A program made the translations under genes and the position numbers. The notes below the pieces were generated by a model, which worked only from the letters and a program-made list of their open reading frames with translations, searched no databases and was not told where the DNA came from. Source: an uncultured Bacillota bacterium (GTDB lineage Bacteria > Bacillota > Clostridia > Oscillospirales > Oscillospiraceae). Taken from it: 31,046 bases of DNA. This document shows, one piece after another, positions 22,679 through 31,022 of this stretch (position 1 is its first letter; each line of letters begins with the position of its first letter). The stretch spans positions 1-31,046 of the forward strand of contig CALACZ010000137.1 in the NCBI GenBank assembly GCA_937890735.1. The letters run 5' to 3'.

Positions 22679-23521
22679 TCACGCATCCTCACACGCCGTG
22701 ACGGTGCGGTCGATGCCGCCGACGTAGAAGCTGCCCACGTCCGTGTCGATGCGCCACACGGGCGTCAGGCGGACCGCGCCGGAGGCGGTGTCGGCGTGGC
22801 GGTAGCCCTGACGGATGGCTGTGATGCTGCCGCCGACCCAGCCGAGCGTGTCGCGGCGCGCCAACAGCGCGATGACCGCGTCGGCGCAGGAGATGCACAC
22901 GTCGTCCCCCACGCGCAGCGTGTCGTCCGCGCCGGGGTAGAACGTGCCGGTGATCTCGCGCAGCGCGCCCGCCTCGTCATAGCGCAGCGTCAGCCCGCCG
23001 CCGAAAACCGGCACATCCTGCGTCTGCTGCACGGCGTGCACGAGTGTGCCGCCGCCGTCGGCGTCGGCAAGGACGGTCAATTCCGCGCAGGAAAAGCCCA
23101 TTTTGCGCAAAAGCTCCTTCGCCTGCGCCTCCGGCGAGCCGGACGCAGCTTCGCCCGTCAGAACCGCCTCAAAGCTCCCGCTCGCGCCGAACGTGCAGCG
23201 CCCGGCGGCGGAGGTAAAATTCTGCGTATAGCGCGTGGAGTCCTCCTCCAGCAGCACCGTCTGCCCCAAAAGCGCCCCGGCGGCGGTGCTTGCGGCGCTC
23301 TGCGCGTCGGCAAGCTCCAGCACGCACAGCCCGCGGCTCACAGGCAGCGCGTCCAGCGTCAGCTCCACGCCGTTTTCGGCAAGCAGTGTTTGCAGCCGGT
23401 CGTAGACCTCCTGCCGCTCCTGCCGCTGGGCAAGGCGCGGCGGCACGACCAGCAGCAGCAAAAACGCCGCCGCCAGCGCCAGAATGAGCAGGATCAGGTT
23501 TTTGAGCTTCGATACCGGCAC
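22679..23521 (-). CDS. YycI-like membrane-anchored WalK accessory protein
   Basis: 280 residues, the same length as B. subtilis YycI. One N-terminal membrane anchor (about 8-28, LILLILALAAAFLLLLVV) is followed by an extracellular domain rich in small residues. The gene is last in the rsmF-walR-walK-yycH-like order, where yycI normally sits; the identification rests on this place, topology and length rather than strong motifs. YycH and YycI modulate WalK activity across the membrane. The start is GTG at 23521 behind AAAGGGGG. Codon use is very GC-rich. Confidence 0.65.
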   Translation of the reverse strand: MPVSKLKNLILLILALAAAFLLLLVVPPRLAQRQERQEVYDRLQTLLAENGVELTLDALPVSRGLCVLELADAQSAASTAAGALLGQTVLLEEDSTRYTQNFTSAAGRCTFGASGSFEAVLTGEAASGSPEAQAKELLRKMGFSCAELTVLADADGGGTLVHAVQQTQDVPVFGGGLTLRYDEAGALREITGTFYPGADDTLRVGDDVCISCADAVIALLARRDTLGWVGGSITAIRQGYRHADTASGAVRLTPVWRIDTDVGSFYVGGIDRTVTACEDA

Positions 23522-23556
23522 ATCCCGCGCCCCCTTTCGTCGAAAATCAAACTATT

Positions 23557-24831
23557 TTATGACCGTCCTATCCAGCCGGCAGTGAGCTGCCCGCCGGAGA
23601 CCGCATAGCACAGCTCCATGCGCGTGTCGTCCGCCAGCAGCACCGCCGCCTGTGCGGCGGGCAGCAGCGTGAGCGTCTCGTCGGTGAGCGTATAGCCCGC
23701 GAGCACCGCGTCCGCCGCCGTGATGCGCCCGGAGCTGATGGTCACGCTCGCGCCGAAGCCCGACGCTTGCAGCACCCGCACGCCGTTGAGCACATAGTCG
23801 AATGTGCACACCGCGCCGGTGTCCGTCGGCGTGTAGCCGATGAGATACAGCCGCGCGTCGCTCTGCACGCCGGATAAAAGCTGCGTCAAAAGCTCCTGCG
23901 CCGCCCGGATCTGCCCGGCAGCGCCGCCGGACGCGGGCAGGCGCGCCCGGTCCTGACTGCGCAGGCGCAGCCGCCCGTCGGCGGAGATTTGGAGCGTATA
24001 GTTCGTCTCGCTGAAGAATGTGTTGCCCGCGTCGTCGGTGTACGTCGCGTCGCCGTAGGCGTTAAAGCCCAGGCGCGAGGCGAGCGCCGTGATGAACCGC
24101 CCGTCGCAGGGATTCGTCACCTGCGCGCCGCGCAGCGCGGGCGCGGCGGCGGGGATGAGCGCCGCGCCGTCCAGATGGGCATACGACCCGGCTGTGTTTT
24201 CAAACAAAAACTGACTGCCGTCCGGGTGATACGCCCCGGCGGCGTGCGTAATGGTTTCGGACGCGAGCTGCGTCCCGGCGACATACGCCGTCTCGCCCAG
24301 CAGATACAGCTGCGCCGTCTCGCCGCGCGCGCTGAGCACGAACAGCCACGCATTGCAGCCCGCCAGCGTCTCGCTGTCCGCGCCCAGCCACGACGCCACC
24401 GCGTCCGCCGGGAGCGTGCCGGGATAGAGAAACGCCACGCTCTCGCCGCCCAGCGCGTCATACAGCCGCGCGCGTGTCGCCTGCTGCGGCGCGTCCGCCG
24501 AATCGAGCGCCTGCGCCAGCAGTCCGCCGAGCGTTTCATAGCCCTCGTCCAGCGCGGCAAAATCATATGCCAGCGTCGAGCGCCCGCCGCCGGTCATGAT
24601 GCTGATCTGCACCGGCTGCGCCGCGGGCGCGCTCGTCTCGTCTGCCTGTGCAATCGGCGCGGACGCGCGTTCGATCCCCAGCGTCTGCGCAAATGGCGAC
24701 AGCAGCGCCGCCAGCCACGGCGTCTGCGTGAGCGTGCGCGTGGGCAGCGCCAGCAGCGTCAGCACGAGGATGGAGAGCGCCAGCAGCACAATCAGCAGAC
24801 TTTTGCATAATTCGACTACTTTTTTGCGCAT
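23557..24831 (-). CDS. YycH-like membrane-anchored WalK accessory protein
   Basis: 424 residues: one membrane anchor at about 12-32 (LLIVLLALSILVLTLLALP) and a large extracellular domain. It is directly downstream of walK, where yycH lies in Bacilli, and is of similar length to YycH (about 450). The sequence is very Ala/Gly-rich and I see no strongly diagnostic motif, so the name rests on synteny. ATG at 24831 follows GGAGGCGCGGT. It is presumably a regulator of the WalK sensor. Confidence 0.65.
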   Translation of the reverse strand: MRKKVVELCKSLLIVLLALSILVLTLLALPTRTLTQTPWLAALLSPFAQTLGIERASAPIAQADETSAPAAQPVQISIMTGGGRSTLAYDFAALDEGYETLGGLLAQALDSADAPQQATRARLYDALGGESVAFLYPGTLPADAVASWLGADSETLAGCNAWLFVLSARGETAQLYLLGETAYVAGTQLASETITHAAGAYHPDGSQFLFENTAGSYAHLDGAALIPAAAPALRGAQVTNPCDGRFITALASRLGFNAYGDATYTDDAGNTFFSETNYTLQISADGRLRLRSQDRARLPASGGAAGQIRAAQELLTQLLSGVQSDARLYLIGYTPTDTGAVCTFDYVLNGVRVLQASGFGASVTISSGRITAADAVLAGYTLTDETLTLLPAAQAAVLLADDTRMELCYAVSGGQLTAGWIGRS

Positions 24832-24861
24832 ACCGCGCCTCCTTTCCTGCGAGTTTCCAAC

Positions 24862-26607
24862 TTATTTTGCGATGGGCAAAGTAATAGTTACATCCGTACC
24901 CTCGCCGTAGACCGATTCGATGCGAATATCGCCCTTGTGTTCCTTGAGAATTTCGCGCGCGATCGACAGCCCCAGACCCGTGCCGCCCGATTCGCGCGAG
25001 CGCGCCTTGTCCACGCGATAGAAGCGCTCAAACAGGCGCGGCAGGTCCTTTTCGGGGATGCCGATGCCGTTATCCGACACGCGCACGAATACAGTTTTGC
25101 CGCTGACCCCGGCGGTGATCTGGATTTTGCCGCCGTCGGGCGTGTACTTGATGGCGTTGGAGACGATGTTCATGAGCACCTGCTCGATGCGCTCGCGGTC
25201 GCCGTCCACCTCGGGCAGGTCCTCCGGGCAATCGAGCGTGAGCGTGTGCCCGTGCGTCTGCTCGGCGTTGAGCTTCGCCGCCTCGTATACGCTGCGCACC
25301 GGGCGCGAGAACGGAAAGCGCGAGATGTTCATCTCCATCTTGCCGTAGTCGATCTTGCTGAGCGTCAGAAGGTCCTGCACGATGCGCGTCATGCGGTCAG
25401 CTTCGCCGATGATGACGCCCACGAACTGATTGCGCAGCTCCGGCGGCAGCTCGTCGCCGGCGGAGACGATGGTCTCGGCGTAGGATTTGATGTTCGTCAG
25501 CGGCGTGCGCAGCTCGTGCGACACGTTTGCCACGAACTCCCGGCGTGACTGCTCGCTGCGCCGCTGCTCGGTCACGTCGTGGATGACCACCATCACGCCG
25601 CCCTGCTCCTGCCCGGAGGAGAACGGCGCCATAAACAGCTCCAGCTCGCGCGAGCCGGCGGTCATCTGCGCCTCCAGATACTGCGGGCGGCGCAGCGCGA
25701 GCAGCTGCTCAAGATCCGCCTTGCCCGCAAACACCTCGTCAAAGCGCGTCGTGGGGTCGAGGCTGCGCGAGAGCATCTGCGTGGCGGCGGGGTTATAGTG
25801 GATGACCGTTCCGGCGGCGGAGAACGCCACCACGCCGTCGGTCATGTGCAGAAACAGCGTGGAGAGCTTGTTGCGCTCATTTTCCGCCTCCGAGAGCGTG
25901 TCCTGCAACACCTGCGCCATGTAGTTGAAGTTTTTCGTCAGCGTGCCGATCTCGTCGCGGCTCGTGACCTCCAGCTTCTGCGAAAAATCGCCCGCGGCGA
26001 TCTCGCGCGTGCCGGTCGTGAGCGCGCGGATGGGCGTGATGAGGATCTGCGAGAGCAAAAACGACAGGATCAGGCAGATCACCAGCCCCAGCCCCAGCGC
26101 GCGCAGGATGATGCCCAGCACCTCGCCTGTCAGCGCGTCCACGGTGGTCTTGGCGTCGAGGATGTAGACGATGTAGCTGCCGCTGCTAGACTCAATGGGC
26201 ACGGCGAGATCCATATAATCGTTTGTGATGGAGCGCTCCTGCCCGACCTCGCCGTTCATCGCGGCAAGCAGGTTCGGCGTAACGTCCACGCTTGTGCGCT
26301 GGTCAGAGCCGCTGAGGACCGTGCCCAGGGGGCTGAGAACATAGACGTTGCGGTTTGCGATGTCGATGCCGAGCCCCGCCTGCGCCATCAGAAGCTCCTT
26401 CATGCGCTCCGGCGCGTCCGGCGACTGCTCCGGCAGCCTCTGAAGCTGCGCGATGAAGCTCTGCGAAAACGTCTGCTCCATCTGCACATAAAATTCCGAG
26501 ATGTAGAAATTTCCGACGCCGTTAATTAAAAACGCGCCGATGACCGTCATAAGCGCCAGGATCAGGATGACCATGACCATGACGACCTTCATGCGAAGCG
26601 AGCGCAC
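24862..26607 (-). CDS. walK: Cell-wall sensor histidine kinase WalK (VicK)
   Basis: 581 residues: membrane span 1 (about 7-30), an extracellular sensor loop, span 2 (about 165-188), HAMP (about 190-242), PAS (about 250-350), HisKA with His364 in FVANVSHELRTPLTNIKSY, and HATPase with VSNAIKYTPDGG and DNGIGIPEKDLPRLFERF. This is the full WalK architecture; it phosphorylates WalR to set autolysin and wall-synthesis genes. GTG at 26607 is chosen because GGAAAGGGGG lies eight bases upstream; an earlier in-frame ATG would overlap walR by 26 bases and adds no recognisable sequence. Fourth in a leftward operon is yycH-like, just downstream. Confidence 0.93.
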   Translation of the reverse strand: MRSLRMKVVMVMVILILALMTVIGAFLINGVGNFYISEFYVQMEQTFSQSFIAQLQRLPEQSPDAPERMKELLMAQAGLGIDIANRNVYVLSPLGTVLSGSDQRTSVDVTPNLLAAMNGEVGQERSITNDYMDLAVPIESSSGSYIVYILDAKTTVDALTGEVLGIILRALGLGLVICLILSFLLSQILITPIRALTTGTREIAAGDFSQKLEVTSRDEIGTLTKNFNYMAQVLQDTLSEAENERNKLSTLFLHMTDGVVAFSAAGTVIHYNPAATQMLSRSLDPTTRFDEVFAGKADLEQLLALRRPQYLEAQMTAGSRELELFMAPFSSGQEQGGVMVVIHDVTEQRRSEQSRREFVANVSHELRTPLTNIKSYAETIVSAGDELPPELRNQFVGVIIGEADRMTRIVQDLLTLSKIDYGKMEMNISRFPFSRPVRSVYEAAKLNAEQTHGHTLTLDCPEDLPEVDGDRERIEQVLMNIVSNAIKYTPDGGKIQITAGVSGKTVFVRVSDNGIGIPEKDLPRLFERFYRVDKARSRESGGTGLGLSIAREILKEHKGDIRIESVYGEGTDVTITLPIAK

Positions 26608-26638
26608 ACCGCCAGCCCCCTTTCCTGCAAATGTTCCG

Positions 26639-27343
26639 TCAGCCCTCGGCGAAATAATAGCCAACGCCCCGCCGCGTGAGGATGTAGGCAGGCTTTCCGG
26701 GGTCGTCCTCGATCTTTTCGCGCAGGCGGCGGACGGTCACGTCCACCGTGCGCATATCGCCGAAATAGTCATAGTTCCAGACCTTCGTCATCAGGTCCTC
26801 GCGCGTAAAGACCTTGCCCGGCTCGCGCATGAGGCTGTGCAGCAGGTCGTATTCCTTCTGCGTCAGCTCCACGGCAGCGCCGTTTTTCGTCACGGCGAAC
26901 GTCGCGGGGTCGAGCGCCAGCGCGCCCGCGCGCAGCACGCGCCCGGCGGGATTTTCGGCATACGTCAGCGCCCGGCGGCGGATGTTCGCCTTCACGCGCG
27001 CCAGCAGCTCGCGCATGGAAAACGGCTTTGTGATGTAGTCATCCGCGCCGACCTCCAAGCCGAAAATTTTGTCCGGCTCTTCCTCACGCGCGGTCAGCAT
27101 GATGATCGGCGTGACGCTGCCCTCCTCGCGCAGCGTCTTGCAGATGTCAAAGCCGTTCATCTTCGGCAGCATCACGTCCAGCAGGATGAGATCGGGGTCG
27201 CCGCTTCTCGCCAGCTCCAGACCCGCCTCGCCGTCCAGCGCCTCCTGCACGGCATAGCCCTCGCGCTTGAGGTTGAATTTGAGAATTTCTACGATTGCGC
27301 GCTCATCCTCCACGACCAGGACGGTCTTTTCCGAATTTTCCAT
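26639..27343 (-). CDS. walR: Response regulator WalR (VicR/YycF, OmpR type)
   Basis: 234 residues: a receiver domain with VVEDERAIVEI and phospho-acceptor Asp56 (LILLDVMLPKMNG), DDYITKPFSMREL with the conserved lysine, and a C-terminal winged helix (about 135-230) with REDLMTKVWNYDYFGDMRTVDV, DVTVRRLREKIEDDP and YILTRRGVGYYF. It binds promoters of wall hydrolase genes and is normally essential. AAAGGAG precedes ATG 27343. It begins 11 bases after the rsmF-like stop, and walK follows 31 bases after its stop. Confidence 0.95.
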   Translation of the reverse strand: MENSEKTVLVVEDERAIVEILKFNLKREGYAVQEALDGEAGLELARSGDPDLILLDVMLPKMNGFDICKTLREEGSVTPIIMLTAREEEPDKIFGLEVGADDYITKPFSMRELLARVKANIRRRALTYAENPAGRVLRAGALALDPATFAVTKNGAAVELTQKEYDLLHSLMREPGKVFTREDLMTKVWNYDYFGDMRTVDVTVRRLREKIEDDPGKPAYILTRRGVGYYFAEG

Positions 27344-27354
27344 ACAAATCTCCT

Positions 27355-28683
27355 TTATAAACGCCGCAGCGCTTTGGGATAGTGATTTTTGAGCTGCTGC
27401 CCGTCACCCTTCGCCCAGCCGAGCGTGCAGCCTGCATAGCTCAGCAGCGTCCAGCCGCGCAGCGCGCTTTCCAGCGTCTGCCCCGCGAGATACCGCCGCG
27501 CCTGTTCGTCAGAAAGTGACATCGACGGCAGCGCAGCATTCAGCCACAGCGCCCAGGCGTGCGCCGGCAAAAAGCGCCCCTTGCGCGCCTGCCCCAGCTC
27601 CAAACCGGCACGCAGGACCTTCAGCCCGCGCAGCTCCGGCAGCTCGTCCGGCACGAGCAGAATGCTCTCACCGAACGCGGCAAAATGCCCCTCCGGCAGC
27701 GCCGCGCCGACCTGTGCGCAGAACTCCGTCAGCTCCTTCGGCGCTTTGACCGCCGCCTCCGGCGGCAGTTCCGCGCCCGACGCGTCGCCGCTTTTTTGCA
27801 GCACGGCGGCATAGTGTCCCTCGCCGCGCAGCTTGTGCGGAAACAGGCGGAGCGTATATTCCAGCCCCGGCGCGCCGTCTGCGACCCACTCCGGGCGACC
27901 GCGGTCAAACCACGGCGCGTCCACCGGCAGGACCGAAAAGTCCGCGTGCGCGTGCAAAAACGCGCTGATCGTGCCCTCGTTTTCCTCCGGGGAGAACGTG
28001 CACGTCGAATACACCAGCCGTCCGCCGGGGCGCAGCATCGCGGCGGCGGAGTGCAGAATTTCCTGCTGGCGGCGGCTGCACATGAGCACCGTCTCCTCGC
28101 TCCAGTCGGTCACGGCGGCGGCTTCCTTGCGGAACATCCCCTCGCCGGAGCACGGCGCGTCCACCAAAATGCGGTCAAAAAAGCCCGCGAAGCGCTCCGC
28201 CAGCCGCGCCGGATGCTCGCTCAGCACCAGCGCGTTTGCCACGCCCATGCGCTCGATGTTCCCGGCGAGAATTTTCGCGCGCTTGGGGTTAATTTCATTG
28301 CATACCAGCAGCCCGCGCCCCGCCATCGCGGCGGCAAGCTGTGTGGATTTTCCGCCCGGCGCGGCGCACAGGTCGAGCACGCGCTCGCCCGGCTGCGCGT
28401 CGAGCAGCCCCGCCGGCGCCATCGCGCTCGGCTCCTGCAAATAGTACGCGCCTGCGTCGTGCAACGGCGAGAGCCCGGGGCGCGTCAGCGGGTCATAGTA
28501 GTGCCCATCCCGCGCCCACGGCACGTCGGTGAGATGAAAGTCCGCCAGCGCTGCGGCGGGCGCGCGCTTGCGCGGATTTTCCCGCAGCCCCGGCGCGAGC
28601 GGGCGGTCGTAGGACGCCAGAAACGCGTCAAATTCCGCGCCCAAAAGCCGCTGCATTTTCTCCGCAAATCCATCCGGCAGCAT
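27355..28683 (-). CDS. RsmF-type rRNA (cytosine-5) methyltransferase
   Basis: 442 residues of the NOL1/NOP2/Sun family. SAM-binding motif VLDLCAAPGGKST (103-115), DAPCSGEGMFRKE with Cys178, and YSTCTFSPEENE with catalytic Cys228; the two cysteines are the pair used in m5C formation. The C-terminal part (about 290-440) resembles the extra RNA-binding domain of RsmF proteins of Firmicutes. Target is probably 16S rRNA. ATG at 28683 is preceded by GGAGGAGG; the frame runs 28 codons further up but without homology. It is the first gene of the operon that includes walRK. Confidence 0.9.
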   Translation of the reverse strand: MLPDGFAEKMQRLLGAEFDAFLASYDRPLAPGLRENPRKRAPAAALADFHLTDVPWARDGHYYDPLTRPGLSPLHDAGAYYLQEPSAMAPAGLLDAQPGERVLDLCAAPGGKSTQLAAAMAGRGLLVCNEINPKRAKILAGNIERMGVANALVLSEHPARLAERFAGFFDRILVDAPCSGEGMFRKEAAAVTDWSEETVLMCSRRQQEILHSAAAMLRPGGRLVYSTCTFSPEENEGTISAFLHAHADFSVLPVDAPWFDRGRPEWVADGAPGLEYTLRLFPHKLRGEGHYAAVLQKSGDASGAELPPEAAVKAPKELTEFCAQVGAALPEGHFAAFGESILLVPDELPELRGLKVLRAGLELGQARKGRFLPAHAWALWLNAALPSMSLSDEQARRYLAGQTLESALRGWTLLSYAGCTLGWAKGDGQQLKNHYPKALRRL

Positions 28684-28738
28684 CCAAACGCCTCCTCCCC
28701 CCGCGCGGGCAAACTCCCACATGATAAAAGTTAAATAC

Positions 28739-28767
28739 ATTATACAACATTTCACCAAACCCCGCAA
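28739..28767 (-). promoter_or_regulatory. Promoter of the rsmF-walRK-yycHI operon
   Basis: On the minus strand TTGCGG (28767-28762), a 17-base spacer and TATAAT (28744-28739), about 55 bases before the ATG of the methyltransferase gene. No further convincing promoter was seen before walR. Confidence 0.7.
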
Positions 28768-28794
28768 CCCGCAGCACTGGACGTATCAACAAAA

Positions 28795-28831
28795 TAAGAA
28801 AAGCAGGCGCACGGGCTTTCCACGCGCCTGC
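28795..28831 (-). terminator. Terminator of sigK
   Basis: GCAGGCGC (28803-28810) pairs with GCGCCTGC (28824-28831). On the minus strand the hairpin is followed by TTTTCTTATTTTG. It begins six bases after the sigK stop. Confidence 0.85.
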
Positions 28832-28837
28832 CTTGCC

Positions 28838-29413
28838 TTATCCCTCCTGTGCCTCCAGCGCCTGCTGGAGCGCGGCGAGGGCTTTTTTCTCGATGCGCGA
28901 GACGTAGGAGCGCGAGATGCCGAGCTGGGCGGCGATCTCGCGCTGCGTTTTGGCGGGGCGGTCGCCCAGACCGTAGCGCAGGGCGATGACGGCGCGCTCG
29001 CGCGGGGTGAGCACGCGCTGCATGACCTCGTAGAGCTTCGCGTGCAGCTCGCGCGCGCTCAGGTCGTCGAACAGGTCCTCCTCCGAGCAGACCGTGTCCA
29101 TGAGCGAGAGCGCATTGCCGTCCTTGCCGGTCTCAATGCAGTCCGACAGCGACACGTCCGAAGCCGTCTTCCGCTGCGCCCGGAAGTGCATGAGGATCTC
29201 ATTTTCAACACACCGGGCGGCGTAGGTCGCCAGGCGCGCGCCTTTGGCGGCGTTAAATGTAGAGATGCCCTTGATGAGCCCGATCGTCCCGATCGAGATC
29301 AGGTCCTCCTGATCGGCGGTCTGCGTGTAGTATTTTTTATTCGGATGAAGCAAAAGGATACGATTTTTCCATAGGGAACGGGGGAATAACTGCTCAGCAC
29401 AATCATATGACAT
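28838..29413 (-). CDS. sigK: Sporulation sigma factor SigK, 3' part of a split gene
   Basis: The last ~165 residues match sigma-K: DQEDLISIGTIGLIKG and LATYAARCVENEILMHFRA (regions 2.1-2.4), then region 4 with TQREIAAQLGISRSYVSRIE as helix-turn-helix. The conserved stretch that should precede KKYYTQ (in sigma-K, a form like HNLRLVAHIVKKYY) is absent; instead the frame continues into 25 unrelated residues to an ATG at 29413 without a ribosome site. Sigma-K directs late mother-cell genes of sporulation and is about 230 residues. As written it lacks region 1.2 and part of 2.1 and would not work. The break coincides with the start of element-type genes, as in skin elements. Confidence 0.85.
   Translation of the reverse strand: MSYDCAEQLFPRSLWKNRILLLHPNKKYYTQTADQEDLISIGTIGLIKGISTFNAAKGARLATYAARCVENEILMHFRAQRKTASDVSLSDCIETGKDGNALSLMDTVCSEEDLFDDLSARELHAKLYEVMQRVLTPRERAVIALRYGLGDRPAKTQREIAAQLGISRSYVSRIEKKALAALQQALEAQEG
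29327..29340. other. Probable element/sigK junction (att-site region)
   Basis: AAAAAATACTAC on the minus strand (29338-29327) encodes KKYY, the last codons recognisable as sigK. Homology is lost immediately upstream. A recombinase core site should lie in or beside these bases; the matching half lies outside the window. Confidence 0.5.
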
Positions 29414-29420
29414 CCAGAAT

Positions 29421-29452
29421 CATTTGGACTGTAACGCTGTGCGTTCCAAATG
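29421..29452. repeat. Inverted repeat near the element end
   Basis: CATTTGGA (29421-29428) and TCCAAATG (29445-29452) are perfect inverted copies 16 bases apart, about 80 bases inside the presumed junction. It may be a recombinase or regulator binding site, or a leader hairpin of the following gene. Confidence 0.4.
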
Positions 29453-29467
29453 TAATTGTTCGCTGAG

Positions 29468-29501
29468 AGCCGGGATTTCTTTTCAGGAGTCCCGGCTTTT
29501 T
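29468..29501 (+). terminator. Terminator-like hairpin before the first element gene
   Basis: AGCCGGGA (29468-29475) pairs with TCCCGGCT (29490-29497) and is followed by TTTTT. It lies only ten bases before the ribosome site of the next gene with no plus-strand gene before it, so it may be an attenuator in the leader. Confidence 0.6.
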
Positions 29502-29524
29502 CGCGTTCTTGGAGGTGAACGATC

Positions 29525-29737
29525 ATTGTAGATAAATCAAAGCACTGGAATCTGCATATCAGCCGGTGCGCGCCAGACTGCCCGCGCGATCCGCCGAAGC
29601 CGATGGTGTGCAGTGACTACGAGCGCTGTCAGCGCTGCAATTACATGGCACACGGTTTTCAGTGTGACCACGGACATGGGCGGTGTGTGCTGACAGATAT
29701 GGAACAAATCAATGAAAGAAGGCAAACAAACATCTGA
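29525..29737 (+). CDS. Cysteine-rich small element protein, probable ATT start
   Basis: A 70-residue frame with seven cysteines (about 15, 19, 29, 35, 38, 47, 54), including CAPDC and CQRC pairs, so it may bind zinc. The frame has a strong ribosome site GGAGG (29511-29515), but a TGA overlaps that site and the only in-frame codons before Trp8 that could start are ACG, ATC and ATT; ATT at 29525 has the right spacing. The first ATG, at 29603, has no ribosome site and would remove two cysteines. The next gene overlaps its stop. Function unknown; I recognise the type only loosely from integrative elements. Confidence 0.55.
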   Translation: MVDKSKHWNLHISRCAPDCPRDPPKPMVCSDYERCQRCNYMAHGFQCDHGHGRCVLTDMEQINERRQTNI

Positions 29738-30087
29738 ACACACAAATTCGCTATCTCTACTGCGACGCATCTAACTATAAGATGCACAACGAATGCGTGG
29801 TCGCCGGGGAACTCACTCCGGAGCAGATCATGCAGATCATGGACTGCTGCGATTCGGGCGAATTTTTCATTCCCTCGCAGGTCGGTCTACCGGAAGGGCG
29901 CTTTGACGACATTGCCCCAGAGGATGACCACTGCTGGTTCGAGCTTTCCGCAGACGGCTTTGAGCCGACTGCAAAACCTGCGACCGCCGAAGTCAGCACA
30001 GCGCAGCTCGTTGAGAACTTCGCCGCCGCGAAGGAACATTGGAGGGACTCTGCATTTCAGATGCAGAATCAGGAAATGACGTTATGA
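29734..30087 (+). CDS. Conserved small element protein, probable CTG start
   Basis: 117 residues if begun at CTG 29734, giving NTQIRYLYCDASNYKMHNE at the N-terminus, which I recall as the conserved start of a protein common on Firmicutes integrative elements; AGAAGG lies 11 bases before. A shorter version begins at ATG 29782 but has no ribosome site and loses that block. The middle has QVGLPEGRFDDI and DDHCWFEL. Its CTG overlaps the TGA of the preceding gene. Function unknown; it appears in accessory modules together with the neighbours seen here. Confidence 0.7.
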   Translation: MNTQIRYLYCDASNYKMHNECVVAGELTPEQIMQIMDCCDSGEFFIPSQVGLPEGRFDDIAPEDDHCWFELSADGFEPTAKPATAEVSTAQLVENFAAAKEHWRDSAFQMQNQEMTL

Positions 30088-30101
30088 AAGAGGAAATCTC
30101 T

Positions 30102-30236
30102 ATGGAAAAAGCGATCGTGATCACATTGGCTGTGCTGATCGGCATCGCCGGGATGCTTGCCATCGGCACACATCTGGCAGATACGGCAGCGCTGGTGCTG
30201 TATGAGCCGGAGGACGACGATGATGACACCTACTAA
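30102..30236 (+). CDS. Small membrane protein with acidic tail
   Basis: 44 residues: one hydrophobic span (about 4-24, AIVITLAVLIGIAGMLAIG) and an acidic C-terminus EPEDDDDDTY. ATG at 30102 is seven bases after AGAGGA. An in-frame ATG at 30084 overlaps the previous stop (ATGA) and would add six residues; either could be used. The acidic tail codons overlap the start of the next gene, and GGAGG within them is that gene's ribosome site. Function unknown. Confidence 0.6.
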   Translation: MEKAIVITLAVLIGIAGMLAIGTHLADTAALVLYEPEDDDDDTY

Positions 30237-30498
30237 TGAGCAAGTAGTTGGAAGCGTCAGCTTTCTGAATGGTGAAACCCTGCAATTCACGAATGCCACA
30301 GAATATCTAGACTGCATCCGTAAGGAACTGCCGCATGAGGCGACGACTGGCTTTCGGTTCCGCACGATCACGCAGAATCCTGCCGTGCGTAAAGCGGTGG
30401 ATGATATTGTGTTTGACCTCTACGGCGAGGAAAACCTGTGCAGGGATGAGGAGTATGACTTGAGTCCATCCGAAGAAATGCAGATGGGCGGAATGTAA
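30220..30498 (+). CDS. Conserved hypothetical element protein
   Basis: 92 residues from the ATG at 30220 (or 91 from 30223). GGAGG at 30209-30213 lies inside the end of the preceding gene, so translation is coupled. It is soluble and acidic, with SVSFLNGETLQFTNATEYLD and a tail SPSEEMQMGGM. I recognise no domain with certainty. It overlaps its neighbour by 17 bases and precedes an AbrB-like gene by 11 bases. Confidence 0.65.
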   Translation: MMTPTNEQVVGSVSFLNGETLQFTNATEYLDCIRKELPHEATTGFRFRTITQNPAVRKAVDDIVFDLYGEENLCRDEEYDLSPSEEMQMGGM

Positions 30499-30509
30499 AG
30501 GAGCATATC

Positions 30510-31022
30510 ATGGAATTTCAGATTATCAAACGAAACGGCAATGCCGTTATCCCGGACGCAATGTTTAAGCTCTGCGGAATGGAGACTGCAAAACAGATCT
30601 CCATGGTGCAGCTCAAGGGCGGTATTTTGCTTATGCCGGAAAGCGTCAGTACATATGAGCTCGTCACGCTCATCGACGCACTGAACACGCAGACGTGTGA
30701 GTTTCTGGAAACCATCGCCGCGGAATGCGGTCTGTGCGAAGAGGAGCACCGTGAGCTGTCCATGGAAGAGGTACTTTCCGAGTTTGAGGTCACCGTGCCG
30801 GACTGGGCGCGCGAGGGCGTCGGGATCGGCAAAACCGCCAAGCTGGAATGCAGTCCGGATGCAGACAGCGGCACGGTCACGCTCAGTCCCGCGCCGTACC
30901 GGCACAATTTGATGGACCTGCTGTATCCGGTCCTGCGGTACTTTCTGGACTTTGGCTACGACCTGTATGCCCTGAACGAACTGCTGGTCACCGAAAGCCA
31001 GGAGGACGCGGATGCAGAGTAG
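30510..31022 (+). CDS. Element protein with an AbrB/SpoVT-like N-terminus
   Basis: 170 residues. The N-terminal 45 residues (EFQIIKRNGNAVIPDAMFK, then QLKGGILLMP) resemble a swapped-hairpin AbrB fold, which binds DNA or acts as an antitoxin-like dimer. The rest is acidic and helical with no clear match. ATG at 30510 follows AAAGGAG. The next gene starts within its last codons. A regulatory role inside the element is possible; confidence in the fold is moderate. Confidence 0.65.
   Translation: MEFQIIKRNGNAVIPDAMFKLCGMETAKQISMVQLKGGILLMPESVSTYELVTLIDALNTQTCEFLETIAAECGLCEEEHRELSMEEVLSEFEVTVPDWAREGVGIGKTAKLECSPDADSGTVTLSPAPYRHNLMDLLYPVLRYFLDFGYDLYALNELLVTESQEDADAE

Noticed and set aside
29299..29526. 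75-codon minus-strand frame across the sigK junction
   Set aside because: Overlaps the element leader in another frame, with no ribosome site or homology.
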